Positions 17,101-32,100 are shown, counted from the first letter of the stretch. The stretch: 34,080 bases of DNA from Verrucomicrobiota bacterium (GCA_021772615.1 JAJFLQ010000135.1:1-34080); one strand, 5' to 3'. Notes: a model not told the origin generated them from the sequence alone. Program-made: numbers and translations.

Positions 17101-20100
17101 CCTGACGGATACCCGACTTTTTGCGGATGGTGTCGAGATCACCGAGCGCAACGGCAATACCTTCAACTGGAACGTGCCGATCGGCGCCGTCGGCACCGAC
17201 ATCACCGTGCGTGCAACAGCAACGGACACGCGCAATCAGATGACGGAAGCGTTCATTATCCTCCGCGTCGTCAATGACCGATCGCCCTTTGTCACCCTGA
17301 TTGCTCCCGGCGCTAACCAGTCACTAACCGCAGGCCGACTGATCGTGCGAATGCGTGCCGTCGCGATCGACAATCTCGGCATACAGCGAATCTCCTTCCT
17401 CATCAATGATCAGCACTATGCCAGTGTGCCGTCCTCGAACCCCAGTCGATCGTTGAAAGCGATCACCGTCGATGCCGATCAGGTACCGGTGCCGTTTGAT
17501 CAACAGGTCGCGCTCGGTATTGGCGGATTCCCGGACGAATACCGCGAATTCGATGACGAGGGTCTAACGGTGGTCACCGCAGCCGCGGACATTCGCATTC
17601 CAGCGGGGGTATTGACCGGCGTGACATCCGTCAAGCTGAGTGTGCGCGTCGAGGATAATCTCGGGAACGTATTTACCAATGTCCGCTTCGTGAATGTGGT
17701 CCCGGACAATATTGCGCCTACGGTGACGTTTATCGCCCCGAATCCCGATGTCGACCTGGTCGAGCAGACACTGATGACCATCCGCGCATCTGCCGCGGAC
17801 GACAGTTTCGTGCGCAAGGTCGAGATATGGAACAATGTCGTCGTGCCGGACCCCGAAAATGCCGCCTTCGATACTGCCGGCGCCGACCTGATATACAGCA
17901 ACGACAAGTTTCCGACAACCGATTACTTCATCGGCTCCGCAAACCTCGTCGATATTCCGCCGTTCAGCGTTCAGTTCCGGCTGCCGACGCTGGAGGAACT
18001 TGGCGTCACCGACATCGAGCGCATTCCGTTCAATCAGTTTACGGGCGGCACGCGCGTGCAGGTGCCATATGGTATCCGGATTACCGACGCGTCCGGAAAC
18101 GTCACGCAGGGGCATTCCGTATACAGCATCGTTCCCGACCTTGCACCGATTGTCGACCTGATCACACCGCGAACCGGAACGTTCTTCCCGGAAGGCAGCG
18201 TGATGGGCCTGACTGCCCTCGCGATCGACGACGTCTTTGTCGACAGTGTTGATTTCATTATCGACGGCGTGACCGTACACACGGATACCCGGCCACCTTT
18301 CAATTTCGGATATTTCATCCCACCCGACGCCGGTGCCGGCAATGTCCTTGTATCCGCCCGCGCCGTCGACAGCTTCGGCAATGTCAGCAGCGAGCCCGCC
18401 GTAACGGTGCACACGCGCAACGACTTCCCGCCCAACATCGCCATAACCACCCCCATCAACGGACAGAACCTGTTTGAGGGGCGGAATTTGTTGATTCAGG
18501 CGGCCGCCGGTGACGACATCGCCGTGTCATCCGTGACGTTTTTCATTGATGGTGAGCCGTTTCTCACGGATACGGCTGCGCCGTTCGAGGTGTCGTGGGA
18601 TGTGCCGTTTGACCGCGTCGGCACGTTTATTATTCTCGGCGCCGCTGCGACCGACACGGCTGGACAGGTTACGCTTGCCGATCAGATTCGTGTAAATATT
18701 ATCGCAGACGAGGAGCCGCCGGTCGTGACGATCGAGGAACCCGCCGATTTTTCCGGCGTCATCGAAGGCCGCACGATCAAGGTCAGGGCGACGGCGCTGG
18801 ATAACATTTTCGTCTCATCCGTCAAGTTCTCGCGTGTTATTCGTCGCCGCCTTGAGGGCTCCAGTGATATCGTCGTCGGCGATCCCAGGCTTCTGGTTAC
18901 CGATCTGGCGGCGCCGTACCAGATCACACTGCCGGTGCCGCGTCTGGCAAACAACGTCGACGAGGAAACGTGGGTGTTCACGGTAACCGCTACCGATACC
19001 GCGGGGAATCAGTCCGACCCCAGGACCGTTACCGTCGACATTGTGCGGGATCTGCCGCCGCTCATTAATCTGACGGCGCCGACCGAAACCGGGTCCACGG
19101 TAGTCGAGGGCGGCATTTTTCTGCTGTCGGCGCTGGCCGATGACGATATTGACGTGGTCAACGTGGAATTCTTTGTAAACAACAAATCTGTGGCCCTCGA
19201 CTATGTGCTGCCATTCAATCACCCCATCGAAATCCCCGCGGGCACGGCCGGCGAGATCTACGAGATCAAGGCCGTCGCGACCGACACCGCAGGCCAGATT
19301 ACCGAGTCCCCTGTGCACAATCTCGTCATCGAATCAGATCTGCCGCCAACGGTCGAGTTGGACCTGCCGTTTCCGGGCACACTCGTATTTGACGGCAGCG
19401 TGGTGGAGCTGCAGGCAGCGGCCGAGGATGATCTTGGGATTCAGCGCGTCGAGTTCTGGGTCAACGGTCGCCTCACCGACGTCACGTTCAATTCTCTCGG
19501 CGCCTTCGGGTTGTTCGATGCCAACACCGTTTTCCAGGGTGAATTCCTGGCGCCGGTCGGATCGGAAGGCAATCTCTTCACGATATTCGCCCGTGCATTC
19601 GATTCCAGCGGAAAATCGGCACGCTCGGAATCCATTGTGATCGGCAAACTCAGAGACAACACGCCGCCGGCGATCGACCTGCTGTTCCCGGCCGACGGCG
19701 AGATTGTCACCGAAGGCACAACGATCGACGTCCGTGCGTCCGTCGTGGATTTCAGCGGTGTCGACCAGGTGACCTTCTACGTCGACGGAATCGCTGTATT
19801 CACCGATTTCGCGCCGGCCCCGAACAACGCGCTTACGCCGTATACCTTCGCATACAACATCCCCGTCGGCATGGCGGGCGAGACGGTGACGTTCACGGCC
19901 GAAGCGGTCGATCCGTCGGGGAACAGCGGATTTTCCGACGAGATAACGATCGAAATCGGCATGACGACGCTGGGCAAGATCGTACGCACCGTCCCCGGGC
20001 CGAAGGGCCCCATAGTGGCGCCTACCGTCGATGTAAAGCAACGCGGCAGCCTCACCTATATCATCTCCGCGGTCGGCGGCAGCGGCAGGTTTGACATCAT

Positions 20101-23100
20101 CGACACGGTCACCGCACCGGCCACGCCGCAGGTGCTGTCGACACGACTGGCCGCAGATTTCGGTTCAGCGGTGGCGATGGATGTAAGCGACAATAACTAC
20201 GCCTACATCCTTACAGTAGGAAACGACCGGCGGGTCCTCGACAACGATGAGGTCATCGTCGACAACGACAGCAGCACCATCATTGTGGTCGATGTAACGG
20301 ACACGTTTAATCCGGAAATCGTGGCCAAAGCAACGATTCCGCTTACGGAGGCCCGCGGCGTGACCGTGGCCGATTCGCTGTTGGTCGTGGCCAACGGCGA
20401 TGCCGGCCTCGAGATTCTCGACATTTCGGATCCCGAGAATCCGCTGCGTTTGCAGTCCGAGTTCATCCAGGGCACGGCGCATGCTGTCGCTGTCCGTGAC
20501 GGACTGGCCTATGTCGCCGCCGGATTCGAGGGTATGGTTATCGTCGATCTCCGCGAGCCGTTCATGCCGGTTATCGGCGATGTCGACACCTTTGGCGTGG
20601 CCAACGACATCGTATTGCAGGGCGACTTTGCCTACATCACGGGTGATGCGATTCAGACCTTTGCCTCTCCCTTCTCCGCCCTGTCAGTGATCGACATTAC
20701 GGTTCCGGAAGACCCCCTGCTCGTAGGACGTTTGGATGTCGATCCGGCCCGCGCCGACTATCGCAGCGGCGGCTCGACATCCGTCCTGGTGGCGGGCACA
20801 CTGGGATTGATCACCACCGAGATTCTTCATCAGAACGGTACATTCGTGAAAGGGCTGCTGCAGGTGGTGGACCTGTCGGAGCCGTTGCAGCCACAGGTCT
20901 TACTGAATGCCAATATGCCGGACAACGGATTCGGGCTGGAGGTTTCGTTTGAGAACATCCTCGTCGCCGGAGGTGCGGGCGGCCTGCGTGTGATCCCGCA
21001 GCAGACCTTCAACGTATTGGATGTGCAACCCGAATTTAACGCTGCATCAGTGTCCACATCCGCGGACATTACCGTCATGTTCAGTCAGACGGTGCACCCG
21101 GACGCCTTGATCGATCCGGTCACGACTACCCAGACGCTCAACATACGCGTCGACAAGCTTGATGCCGGCGGACGCACCTTGATCCCGGCCCAGCTCATCA
21201 CGGAAGGGCGTAAAGTGATCTATCGCCCCAACACGTTGCTGCCGCCGAATTGTGAACTCGAGATCACAGTATCTGAGAACACCTTTGCATTGAGTCAACG
21301 CCCGTTGGGCGTGCCATTCACCAGCCGTTTTACCACTGGCAGCGGTATTCCACTGCCTATGCCGGAGATTTTTGGCGTGTCCGAGCATTTTGTCGAAGTC
21401 GCCGGTGGCCGGGAAGTGGTGATAACCGGCGCCAACTTCACCGAAGACATGATCGTGACAATCGGTGGAGTCGAAGCCGATATCGTGAGTGTCAGCCCCT
21501 CGAGTGTGACCGTGATCACCCCGTTCAATTTTCCAGGCGCCGCTGCGGTCGAAATCGACATTCCTGGAATCGGCTCAGACCGCCTGCTCGGCGCCTTTGT
21601 CTATCTTGAAACCATGCGCATCGACTTCCTCACGCCGGCTGTCGGCTTTCTTGACGGCGACGATGAAGTCGAAGTAATCGGCGCGGGATTCCGCCCCGGC
21701 CTGACCTGCGAGATCGGCGGCCTGGTAGCGACGGAAATCGTGGTGTTGAGTCCAACCCGATTCGTTTGCCGTACACCATCTACGATTACGCCGGAGACGC
21801 CGCAGGGCCGGTTCGGATTGGCTGATGTCGTTGTGTCGGCGCCGGGCAACCGCGTCGCCGTGCTTGCCGATGGTTTTCTCTACAGCCGCTTGATCCAGGA
21901 CTTCTTCATGGAAAACCTCACCAGTCCTGATCCGGGCGAAACGTTGAAGCTCTCGCCGGGCTTTCCTGCCGGCATCACGACCCACCGCGGATTCCTCTAC
22001 GTCGCCATAAACGGGTTCGATATAGGACGTATCGCGACCGGCGCCACGGACCCGGCACAACTCGAGGCGGGATCGTCGCACAGCAGCCTCGCGGTGATTC
22101 GGCTGCCGCAGGGCGGGATAACTCTGAACAATTTGCCATTGATCGAAAAGCAGATCGATCTGCCGCTGCCATTGATAGCCGAGGATGTCGCGATCACCGA
22201 GTTCGTACGTGAGTTTCTCTTCGAAGCAGACGAACCCATACAGGCGGAAACCGACGACCTCGATATCGGCGTCGTACCGGCCATTGTCGACACACGGTTT
22301 ACCGCCGAGGGGCATCAATTATCGTTGAATGCGCGCGTTACGGTGATCACGCCGGGCAGAAACTGGCGCATTGCGGACGAAGGCGATCTCTTCGCGCTGC
22401 GACTTGAGGACGGCGTCCTAAATGTCTACCGTGCCGAGGTCTTCGCCGTCATGGCGGTGTCCTCCAGGCGGCTGCAGCACCTGAGCCCGCCGTTGTTCGA
22501 CGATCCCGGCCTGATCATGGTCGATGTAACCGATCCAAACAACCCGCAGCTCTTCGAGGATGGCGCGTTGCAGAACGCCGGCAAAGGGCGTGCGTTCATC
22601 ACCGGCACGCCGAGCGATATCGCCGTGATCGATGATTTCGTGGTTTTAACAACCACCGATGCCGGGATTTACGGGATCAACATCGCCAACCCGGAAGCCC
22701 CGGCAGTCGTGAACCACAAAGCATCCTTTGTACTCAGCGGCAACGTCGTCACGCCAAAAATCGAGACCGTCTCGCTGCGGAACGGCCTCGCCTATCTGGG
22801 TGCAGCAGAGGGAATGATCGTTGTCGATCTGCGCACGGCCAATCTCAATGTCGTGCATTTCAATGCGGCCATACGAGGAGAATTGTCCCTTCAGGGCGAA
22901 CTGGCGTTGCGCGCGGGAAGCGGCGGGGCGGTCTCGGTGGCGGACATCGATCCGCTCGGTGCCTCACGTATCGTCAGCACCACCAATAATAATGTGTTCA
23001 CGGCAACATCGGGTACCGCGCCCCTGTTGTTCGGAAACCTCGGGCTGGTCGGATACAACAGCGCCCTTGGTGTCATTGATCTGTCGGATCCGACGTTGCC

Positions 23101-26100
23101 GCGATTATTCGATGCCGTCGCGTTCACACACCCGTCGAGAGGTACGATATTTACGACGGATATGGCGATCGACCGCAACCTCGCCATCGTACCGACCGAT
23201 TTCGGCATCGGCGGCAACCGGCGCTGTCCGTTCCGGACACGCGAGGTCGACCCGGACAGCGATCCGCTGTGTCTCTATCCTCCCGCCGGTATCCGGTTTA
23301 TCCACCTGCCGATACCAAACGTGATCAATATCTTTCCGGATCGGCTTGACCGGGCTGTTGCGGCCGACGTGCGCATCGAGGTGGAGATTTCCGAGGTCGT
23401 CCGCATCGACTCGGTCACATCCGAGTCGTTCGTGGTGCGTAGTCCAATCGGATCCGGAACAGGCACGACGGTCACGGGTCAGATTGACGCTCTGGATCCA
23501 GACACCTTCGAGGACCCGGTCACCAGTGAGATTATTGATGTCGCCACCCGATTCCGGTTCACCCCCGATGCCGCTCTTGCCACCGGCAAGGAGTACCGCA
23601 TTACCCTGACGCGCGACATCGTCGGCGCCGTATCGGACTTTCCCCTGCTGGGACCGCATCAGTCGAATTTCTTCACGTCCAGCGGGTCAACGCTGACGCC
23701 GGAAATCACATTGGTGACACCGCAATCGGGCCTCATCACCGGCGGCGACACCATCACTATCAGCGGCAGCGGATTCGACGCCGATGCACAGGTATTCCTT
23801 GGCGGTGTTCCGGTGGAAGGCGAAATGGTCAGCCCCGACGGCACCACCATCACTGCACAGACGCCGCCCAACAGCAAGGGCCAGGTCGCGATCGAGGTCT
23901 TCAACGGCAATGGGCTGAGTGATATTTTGTTCGGTGCGTTTATCTACCGCGAACCGTTCCGGCTCTTCGATGTAGCACCGAACTTCGGGCCCGTCGAAGG
24001 CAATACAACCGTGATCATTTCCGGCACCGGGTTTACGTCCGACGGCGATATCGAGGTAATCTTTAACACGACGCCCGCAACCAGCATCCAGGTCATTGAC
24101 GCCCAGACCATTCGTGCGATAACGCCGAACGGGCTCCTGGGCGCCGTTGACGTTGCCGTCACCAACAACGTGTCGAAAAGCGATGCGGAAACACTCATTC
24201 TCGAGGATGCGTTTCTTTACACGCAGAATACTGATATCACCATCGATGCCGGCGGCAGCAACGACTGGGCAATCGAGCCGCTGCTGAATTTTGCGTTTGT
24301 GCTCGACGGCGCTATTCGCGTCGTCGATCTGAATGTGGTCGTCGAGGATCTGACGCAACGCGAAGAGCTTGACCAGACCATCGCGGTATTCGACGGCGTC
24401 AACGCTCGCGGCGGTATCGCGCTGCTGCCCCGGCGCGACCTGATTGTGGTGAACAGCCGCACCGAACTATTTATCATCGATGCCAATGATGTTCTGGATA
24501 TGCGGCTGCTGTCGCGCCACCCGCTGGACAGCAACCAGGGCGGCGGACTCGCGGCTGCCGGCAACACCGTATACGTAGCGTGCGGCAGCGACGGTATCCG
24601 TATGTTCAACATTCACTTCCCGGACCGTCCGTTTCTGATGGACACGCTGGCAACTACGAAACCGGCGCTGGATGTCGAGATTCTCAACCAAACCGCTTTG
24701 ATCATCCGCGAAGGGGACATCCTTGGCGGCGCCTATCCGTATCTGTTTGGTGCGATTCAGCAGAACACCGGTATCGGCGAGATCTATGATATCGTCAGTG
24801 CCGAGCACGAGCTGTTGAGTACGGTCGAACACGATTTCGAGCGTGTGCGCATTGTGGGCGACGACCTCTATCTCATTTCCCGCGCCGACGGCTTGATCAA
24901 ATATGACGTCTCAGACTTGCGTAATCCGGTGTTGCTTGGACAGGCCCCGGATCTTGCGCCGATCAATGACTTCGAAATTGCGTTCGACCTCGGTTTCGCG
25001 GCTGCCGGCACGCGTGGCATTCAATACGTTGATGTGGTCGACATTGCGGCTGCGAACGTCCTGGCGCAGGCAACCAATCCCACCGGGGCGCGCGAGCTGC
25101 TGCGCGTCGAGCAACGGGGCGGTATCGTCTACGGTTTGTTCAGCAACGATATCATCCAGGTGCTGGCGACACAGCAACTTAGTGCCCATACGACCTTCCC
25201 CGAACAGAATGCGCTCATGCGCATTGATATTCCCGAAATCCGCGCGGATTTCACGGCGAACCTGGAGACCGCGAGTGTCACAAAAGCCGGTATTTCCATT
25301 GTCGAGGAAAATTCGGGCGAGCCGCTGGCGGACGAGGATTATGAGCTTGATGTCGAGGGCAACACCATCGTCCTCCGCCTTGATTCACAGGGAACGTTGC
25401 TGCAAACGGCGGGCCTGTACAGGGTTACCATTGACGCATCGATACAGGATATTTTCGGATTATCACTCCTGAACGACCTGACCTGGACGTTTCGCACAGC
25501 CACGACCCCGGACGCGGTGCAACCGGATATCACCGACATTTTTCCCGGATTCGCACCGACTGCCGGCGGCACGCAATTCACGATCGTCGGGAATTTTTTC
25601 AAACAGGGCGTGAAAGTAGAACTTGGCGGGCTACCCGCATCGATCTTCGAGCTGCGCGGCCTCACCGAGTTTGAGGGCGACAGTTTCTTCACCGTCATTC
25701 GGGTCATCGCACCGCCTTCCGTCACCGGCCTGGCCGAAGTCCGGGTTATCAATCCGGGCACCCTTTTTGATGCGTGGCTCGGCGGCATACAATATTTCCC
25801 GCCGCTATCGATCACCACGATCAATCCCGTTTTTGCGAATCCCAGAGGAGGCACAAGAATAACGGTCACCGGCACCGGGTTCATTCCCGGTAACACCGTG
25901 GAACCGGGAACCGTTGTCGATGTTGACGGGATACCGCTATCCGGCGTACAGATCGTTTCGCCGTTCAAGTTGACCGGCCTGCTGCCGGGCGGGCCATTTG
26001 GTCCCGCAAACCTGATATTTACCAATCCGGGCTTCCAGACACCGGGCTTCGAGCGCGTCGTAAATTTCGATGCCGTGCGGTACGGATTGCGGCAGGTCGG

Positions 26101-29100
26101 ACGCTCGGCTTTCGTCGACTCCGCACCAAAATTCATGGCCCGCGACGAGGACAATTTCGGAAAGCTTGTCTACACCGCAGGCGGTCATCTCAACGACGGC
26201 AACTTCTTCAAGTACCAGTTTGGCACGATTCTCGGGGGTATACCATTTAACCTGTTCGCCGGCTATTACGCCCTCGGATTCGACGTTTCCGATCCGATGG
26301 ATCCCATGCCGGCGGTGGGTCGCACGACGGTGTACAGCCCGGATGAGATCCAGGCGTTCAAGGATCGCGATCTGTTTCCCTCGAGTCGCGCACCGGACTC
26401 ACGTGCTTTGGCGGTCGCCCGTGTCTCGGACCTTAACGATGCGGAGCGCAAGTTGCTCCTTGTCGCGAACGGCGCCGCCGGCCTGACAGTCATGGACATC
26501 CACGACCCCGTGGCGATGACAGTACTTGCCTCACGGTCCGGAGGCGGCATGGCCGCCAATGTTACGGCACTCGATAATCTTGCCCTGGTATCGCAGGTCA
26601 GCCCCCAGACGCTTGGTATTTACGATCTCACGGTACCGGAGAGCCCGATGTTCCTCGAAAGCATGCCGGCCGGCGGCTCCGCCGCCGCGGTTCGCGACGG
26701 TCGATTGTACGCGCTCACCACCGGCGTCAACCAGCCGAATTACGGGGAGGAAGCTGAAATACCAATGCCGATCGAAATCGGCGAGCCGCTGTATCCGAAA
26801 CCGCGGTTCACCGGCACGTTCGGGGACTTCGCGAGTTCCGAGGAATATGCCGGCCGCGGCGGCGTCATTCAGATTGTCGATCTTGAAAGTCCCGGCCGTC
26901 AGGTATTGCGTACGATCGATATCGATGGCGACCCGGTCGATCTCGACGTTCGCGGCGACATTCTCGCTGTGGTCTCCGAAACGCGCGGATTATACCTGTA
27001 CGACCTTGATGAAGACGGTGATCCCCAATTGGCAAGCCATACGCCGATCCCGACCGAGACCGTGACCGAGGGCGGACGCTATACCCGGGTCGAGATTCGC
27101 GGGTCGCTCGCATTTATTGCAGCCAAGGAAGGCGGTATTCAGATCTACGACATCAACGACCCCTTCGCTCCGGTACTGCTCAGTGCAGGCAACGAAGAGA
27201 TCGCGCTTGATATCGAATTGGTCGAAGACGCCGTCGTCGCCAGCGGCGACAATGAGATCAAGGTGTTCGAGACGCCGTTCACATCCGTCATCAAGACATT
27301 CCCCGAACCCGGCGACCAGCGGGTGCCGCCGGAAACCGTGGTGACCGTACATTTTTCACGCAACATCCGAACGCCGAATCTCACTGCAGGCGGAAATTTC
27401 CAGCTTATCGACTGCAACGGCGATCCGAACTGTAACGGCATTCCGGTCGACGGCGCCTTCATCATTCCCGAGACCGGCACCGGCGCCTTCATCATCCAGT
27501 TTGCGCCCGACGGTCCCTTCCGATTCGGGACATCGGCGATTACCGAAGACGACTTTTTCGACCTCGACACCGGCGTCATCTCGGCTGCAGTTGCTTCCGA
27601 GCTATTACTCGACGGCATCGTCCTCGGGCCGACGGCGCGCGTACAGGACGTTGCTGCCGGCGAAAAATGGCTGATTGTCGACGGCGACGACGTCATTCCC
27701 GACGACGTCTTCATACTCGAACGCGACATTGACGATCTGAACGTGTTCGACAGCACCCTGACACCCGGCAAGACATATATGCTCAAGCTCACCACCGGCA
27801 TTACGGACGAAGAAGGCGGTCGACTGTTGACGCCGGTCACGCAGACGTTTCAGACGGCCCCCGCCGGCTCGGTATTTCCGGATACGCTGCGGCTGGATCC
27901 GCAATACCTGTTCACACGCGGCGGCGACATTGTCACCGTCCACGGCACCGGTGCTCCCGGAACCGGCTTTGAGAACGAGGTATTCCTGTTCGACGCCGGC
28001 GCCCCGGTGGCAGACGATACACAGCGGCTAAACAACGATATGCTGTCACTGAACGTTCACACGGCATTCAGCAACAATCTCTTCGAAATCGATCCGAATT
28101 CGGAAATCCGTGTTGTGACCGCAGATACGGAGTGGCGCATTATCGATAACGACACGGTATACACCGTGCGGCTCGAAAGCGGAAGTCTGCATGTCTACAG
28201 CGGACTGACGATCAGGCTCGCGGGGGTATTCGGAACGGTGCTGCAGGATACGGTTGCGACCGACACGTTTGATTTTATCGTGCCGTCACTGCCGGTGACC
28301 GGTGTCGGCGTGGTACATATCGCCAATCCCAGCGGACTGCACGACATTCGATTCGGGAAGTACATCGGTATTAAGGACTTCGACGAGGTGACCATCGCCA
28401 CCAGTCGCAATGCCGGCATGGTCAAAGGCGGGGATGGTTTTGCGGTAACGGCGAGCGACTTCGTGTTCACGCCCGGAACCACCGTGGCATTTCGTGGCGA
28501 CGCCTACTTCGCAAGCGGCGGCACGGGCGTGGGTGGCGAACGCACCCTGGTTGACCTCCAGGTCACAACGCCCAAGACGATTACGGGGCAGGTACCGCGC
28601 GCGGATTTTCCCGGATTTGTCGATGTCTTCGCCATCCGTCCGACCGGCGAAGAGATCCAGGTCGGTTCGTACTCCTATGTGCTCGAGCAGTTGCCCGATC
28701 TCGAACTCGATATCGAGGCCACGGCGATGCGCATTCTCGGCGATCGCCTGTACATGATCAACGACGCCCTGCACATCATCGATTTTTCCATCCCGATCCG
28801 TCCGATCCAGGAGGGAGCAGTGGGGCTTGGCGGCGGCAATTTCGACGTCTTCGTGAAAGACGACATGGCCGTTGTCGCGGCCGGCGATCGCGGATTGCAA
28901 ATCGCCGACGTCGACGACCCGACACGCACGTTTGTCGTCGACGAGGTGGCGACATTCGGGCAATCTCGGGGCGTCGACCTCAGCGGCGGCCTGTTGTATG
29001 TCGCGGTTGCCAACTTTCTTGACCCCGCGGACTCACTCATACAGGTCATCGATCCGCGGACACCGCGCCTGCGCACGGTCAACCAGATCGGCGTCAACGG

Positions 29101-32100
29101 AATACCGCTGGACGTCTATGCGGCAAACGATGTGCTGTATCTCCCGGTATCGCGCAACGACGAACTGTGGTTGACCACGATCGATCCCGAGACCGGTGAA
29201 GAAACCGATGCGCTATTCATCCGGTCTCTGGTCGCCGGTGCACCGGCGCCACGGGTGTCGCTGGTGGTGCGCGGCGGCCTGGCGTTCGTGAATTCCGATG
29301 ATCGTGTCCTGGTTATTGACCTTGCGGCAGGCGCGATACGCTTCTTCGCGGAAGTACCGGGCACGGTCACGGCCTTTGACTATGTCGGCGGCATTCTGTA
29401 TGTAAATCACGACACAAAGCTGGCACGATTTGTGATCCCGATATTGAATATTGAAGAGGTGATACCCGGCGATTCGGCCGTAGCTCGCCTGGATCAGCCG
29501 GTCCGTATTCGGTTTACCGGACCGGTAAATCCCTTCACCGTTACCGAAGACGTCAACAACAACGGGGTTCTGGACCCGGCCGAGGATCAGAATGCCAACA
29601 ACATGATCGACGCCGGTGAGGACATCAACGGCAACGGCACGCTTGATCTCGCCGAGGACATCAATGGGAATGAGCAGCTGGACCTGCCGAACGTCCGCAT
29701 CTTCCTGGACCAGGACGGCAACGGCGAACTCAGCGCCGCGGAAACCGGCGACCTTAATATGGACGGCGCCATCGGTGCCGGCGAAGTAAGTCTCCATGTC
29801 GCCGGGACCCTGGAGACGATCTTCACCACAACAGCGTCGGTGGTCGAATTCGTTCCCGAGGCACCGTTGCAGCCGGCTTCACGGTATTTCGTTCAGGTGA
29901 TCTCACCACCGGCCGATCAGAAACGGCCGCTGAACCCGTTCGACCCTGCGACGGCACCAGGAATCCGCGACCTCGGCACCCGCGCGCTCACGTCGGATTT
30001 GCTTGTGTCCTTCACAACATCGTCGATTGCGGGTGAAGCGCAGATCGAGATCGCTGCGATCGCGCCGCGCTACAATATCGGTACAGCGCCGGACACGATA
30101 ACCGTGACGGGCGCGGGCTTTGCCGACGGCGTCAATGCACTGATCGGCGACCAGCCCGCGGCATCGGTAACGGTACTGGACGATGCAACATTGACGATCG
30201 CATTACCGGCGCTCAACAGTCGCGACTTCGGCATGGCGGCGTTGACGTTGACCAATCCGGCCGGCACATCGCTCGTCCACCTGGGCGCAGTGATCTACGT
30301 GCCCGAGGTCGAAGCTATCGCGATCTCACCGAACACAAGCCGCCCCGACGGCGGCATTAGAGTGACCATGACCGGCACCGGATTTCTACCCGGCGAAACC
30401 GACGTGTTCTTCAGCGGGATTGTGCCTGCGGAAGACGTCCGTGTACGAACGCTGGACGAACTGACGTTCATTGCGCCGTCCGGCGACTTCGGCACCGTCG
30501 ATGTCACCGTCGTGGTACGCAGCGCCTTCTCGACACTGTCACAGGTATTTACCTATACCTTACCATCGCTGCCATCCGGCCCCGGACTCAATCTGGGGCG
30601 CATCGATGAGATTGCTCTCGCGCCGAGCCTCGCCATCAGCCGCTCATCGACCGGGAAGGTTCATACCATCAATATCTCCGACCCGCTCGATCTCGAAACG
30701 CTGGATTCGATCTCGTTCGGCGCGGTGGATATGGCCGTTTCCGGAGCCTTCATTTACATTGGTCACGGTTCAACGGTGTCGCGTATCGACGCCACGCGTC
30801 CGGATGACCTGGTATTCGTTGACAGTGTTTCGCTGGCTGCGCCGGTTCGCTCGGTGGCCGCGACAGGCAATGTCCTGGTCGTCGGCACGACAGCCGGCGT
30901 GGAGACATTTACGCTGACCGCGTTCGATAGCTACATTCAGGTTGCAACCATACCGGTGGCAGGCGGGGTTAACACCATGGCAACGCACGAAAACTTCCTG
31001 ATCCATTCACGCAGCGACGGTATGGAAAAACTGCTAAGCATCCGTGATATGAGTCAAGTTGGTTTTCCGGTCCTCGGCGAAGCGATTCTGGCGTCGGCGC
31101 CGTCGGCGATCCAGATCATCGGAAACCGAATTTTCGCGGCCTGCACAACAGCGGGTGTCGCGCAGATTATCGACTACACCGCCCGCGACCTTCCCATTAC
31201 GCTTGGATTCGTCAATCCACGTGACGATTTTGCTGCCGGCGAGGCACGTGTAAACGATTTACGCGTCGACGGGACGATTATCTATCTGGCTTGCGACGAT
31301 GCAGGCGTACAGGTATTTGATTATTCGGACCTCGACGATCCGCTGCTGCTGCAGTTCGGCCAGGTCGACGGGCTTGTGACCGCCATACATTTCGCAAACG
31401 ACTTTATCTACGCAGGAACATCAACAGGCAATATTCGTGTGTTGCCTTTCAGTGCCCCGGCAGTTGCTTCCGTAACGCCCGCATTCGGCGACGTGGCGCC
31501 GATTGAGTCCGCGGTCCGCGTCCGCTTCAACACCATTCTGGCGACACCTGTGAATGCGGGACTGTTCGCGCTGACCGACGACAACGACATAACGGTGGAT
31601 GGCTCATTGATTCACTCTATCGACGGCGACAAATCCCTGCTGACCTTTCGGCCGAACGCCGATCTGACGCCGGATACCGCCTACACCATTACCGTCCTTG
31701 CCGGTCTCGTGGACCTGGCCGATCGCACCTTACAGCGCACCTTTACCAGCACGTTCCGGACGGCGGCGGTAGCGGACACGGTCAGACCCGTACTGGTCGG
31801 CGTAGATCCAATTTTCGGCCTGAGCAGTGCCGGCGGCGCCAATCGTGTCGAGATTTCGGGCGATGATTTTGTCGAGGGTATTCAGGTATTTTTCGGGCCG
31901 AACGAAGCGACTGACGTCGTGCATTCCGACAACGGCACACGGCTAACGGTAACGCTCCCGCCGGGCGACACCGACGGCCCGGTGGCGCTGCGCGTCGTGA
32001 ACCCGGGCAATCTTGCAGCGACGTTGCTCGCGGCATTCACCTATCTGCCGGACCCGACCGTCGCGACGGTCACTCCGGACAGCGGCGATTTCAGCGGCGG

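Larger units (their letters stand above)
26071..28695 (+). repeat. Super-module 4: propeller, enlarged Big_5, disrupted IPT/TIG pair
   Basis: The longest super-module. Propeller about 26071-27295 (KLLLVANGAAGLTVMDIHDP, VIQIVDLESPGRQVL, LAFIAAKEGGIQIYDINDP). Big_5 about 27296-27860 (ETVVTVHFSRNI, LTPGKTYMLKLTTGITDEEG) is swollen by a Cys-loop (DCNGDPNCNG, Cys at 27413 and 27431) and a WRI-x-D-like module. The next TIG-like domain (27878-28364; TRGGDIVTVHGTGAPG) is interrupted by another copy of that module. A second TIG-like domain follows at 28365-28695 (VKGGDGFAVTASDFVFTPGT). Confidence 0.65.

Noticed and set aside
18833..18865. Basic VIRRRLEGSS loop as a processing site
   Set aside because: One basic cluster in a loop of an Ig domain is not sufficient evidence for proteolytic cleavage.
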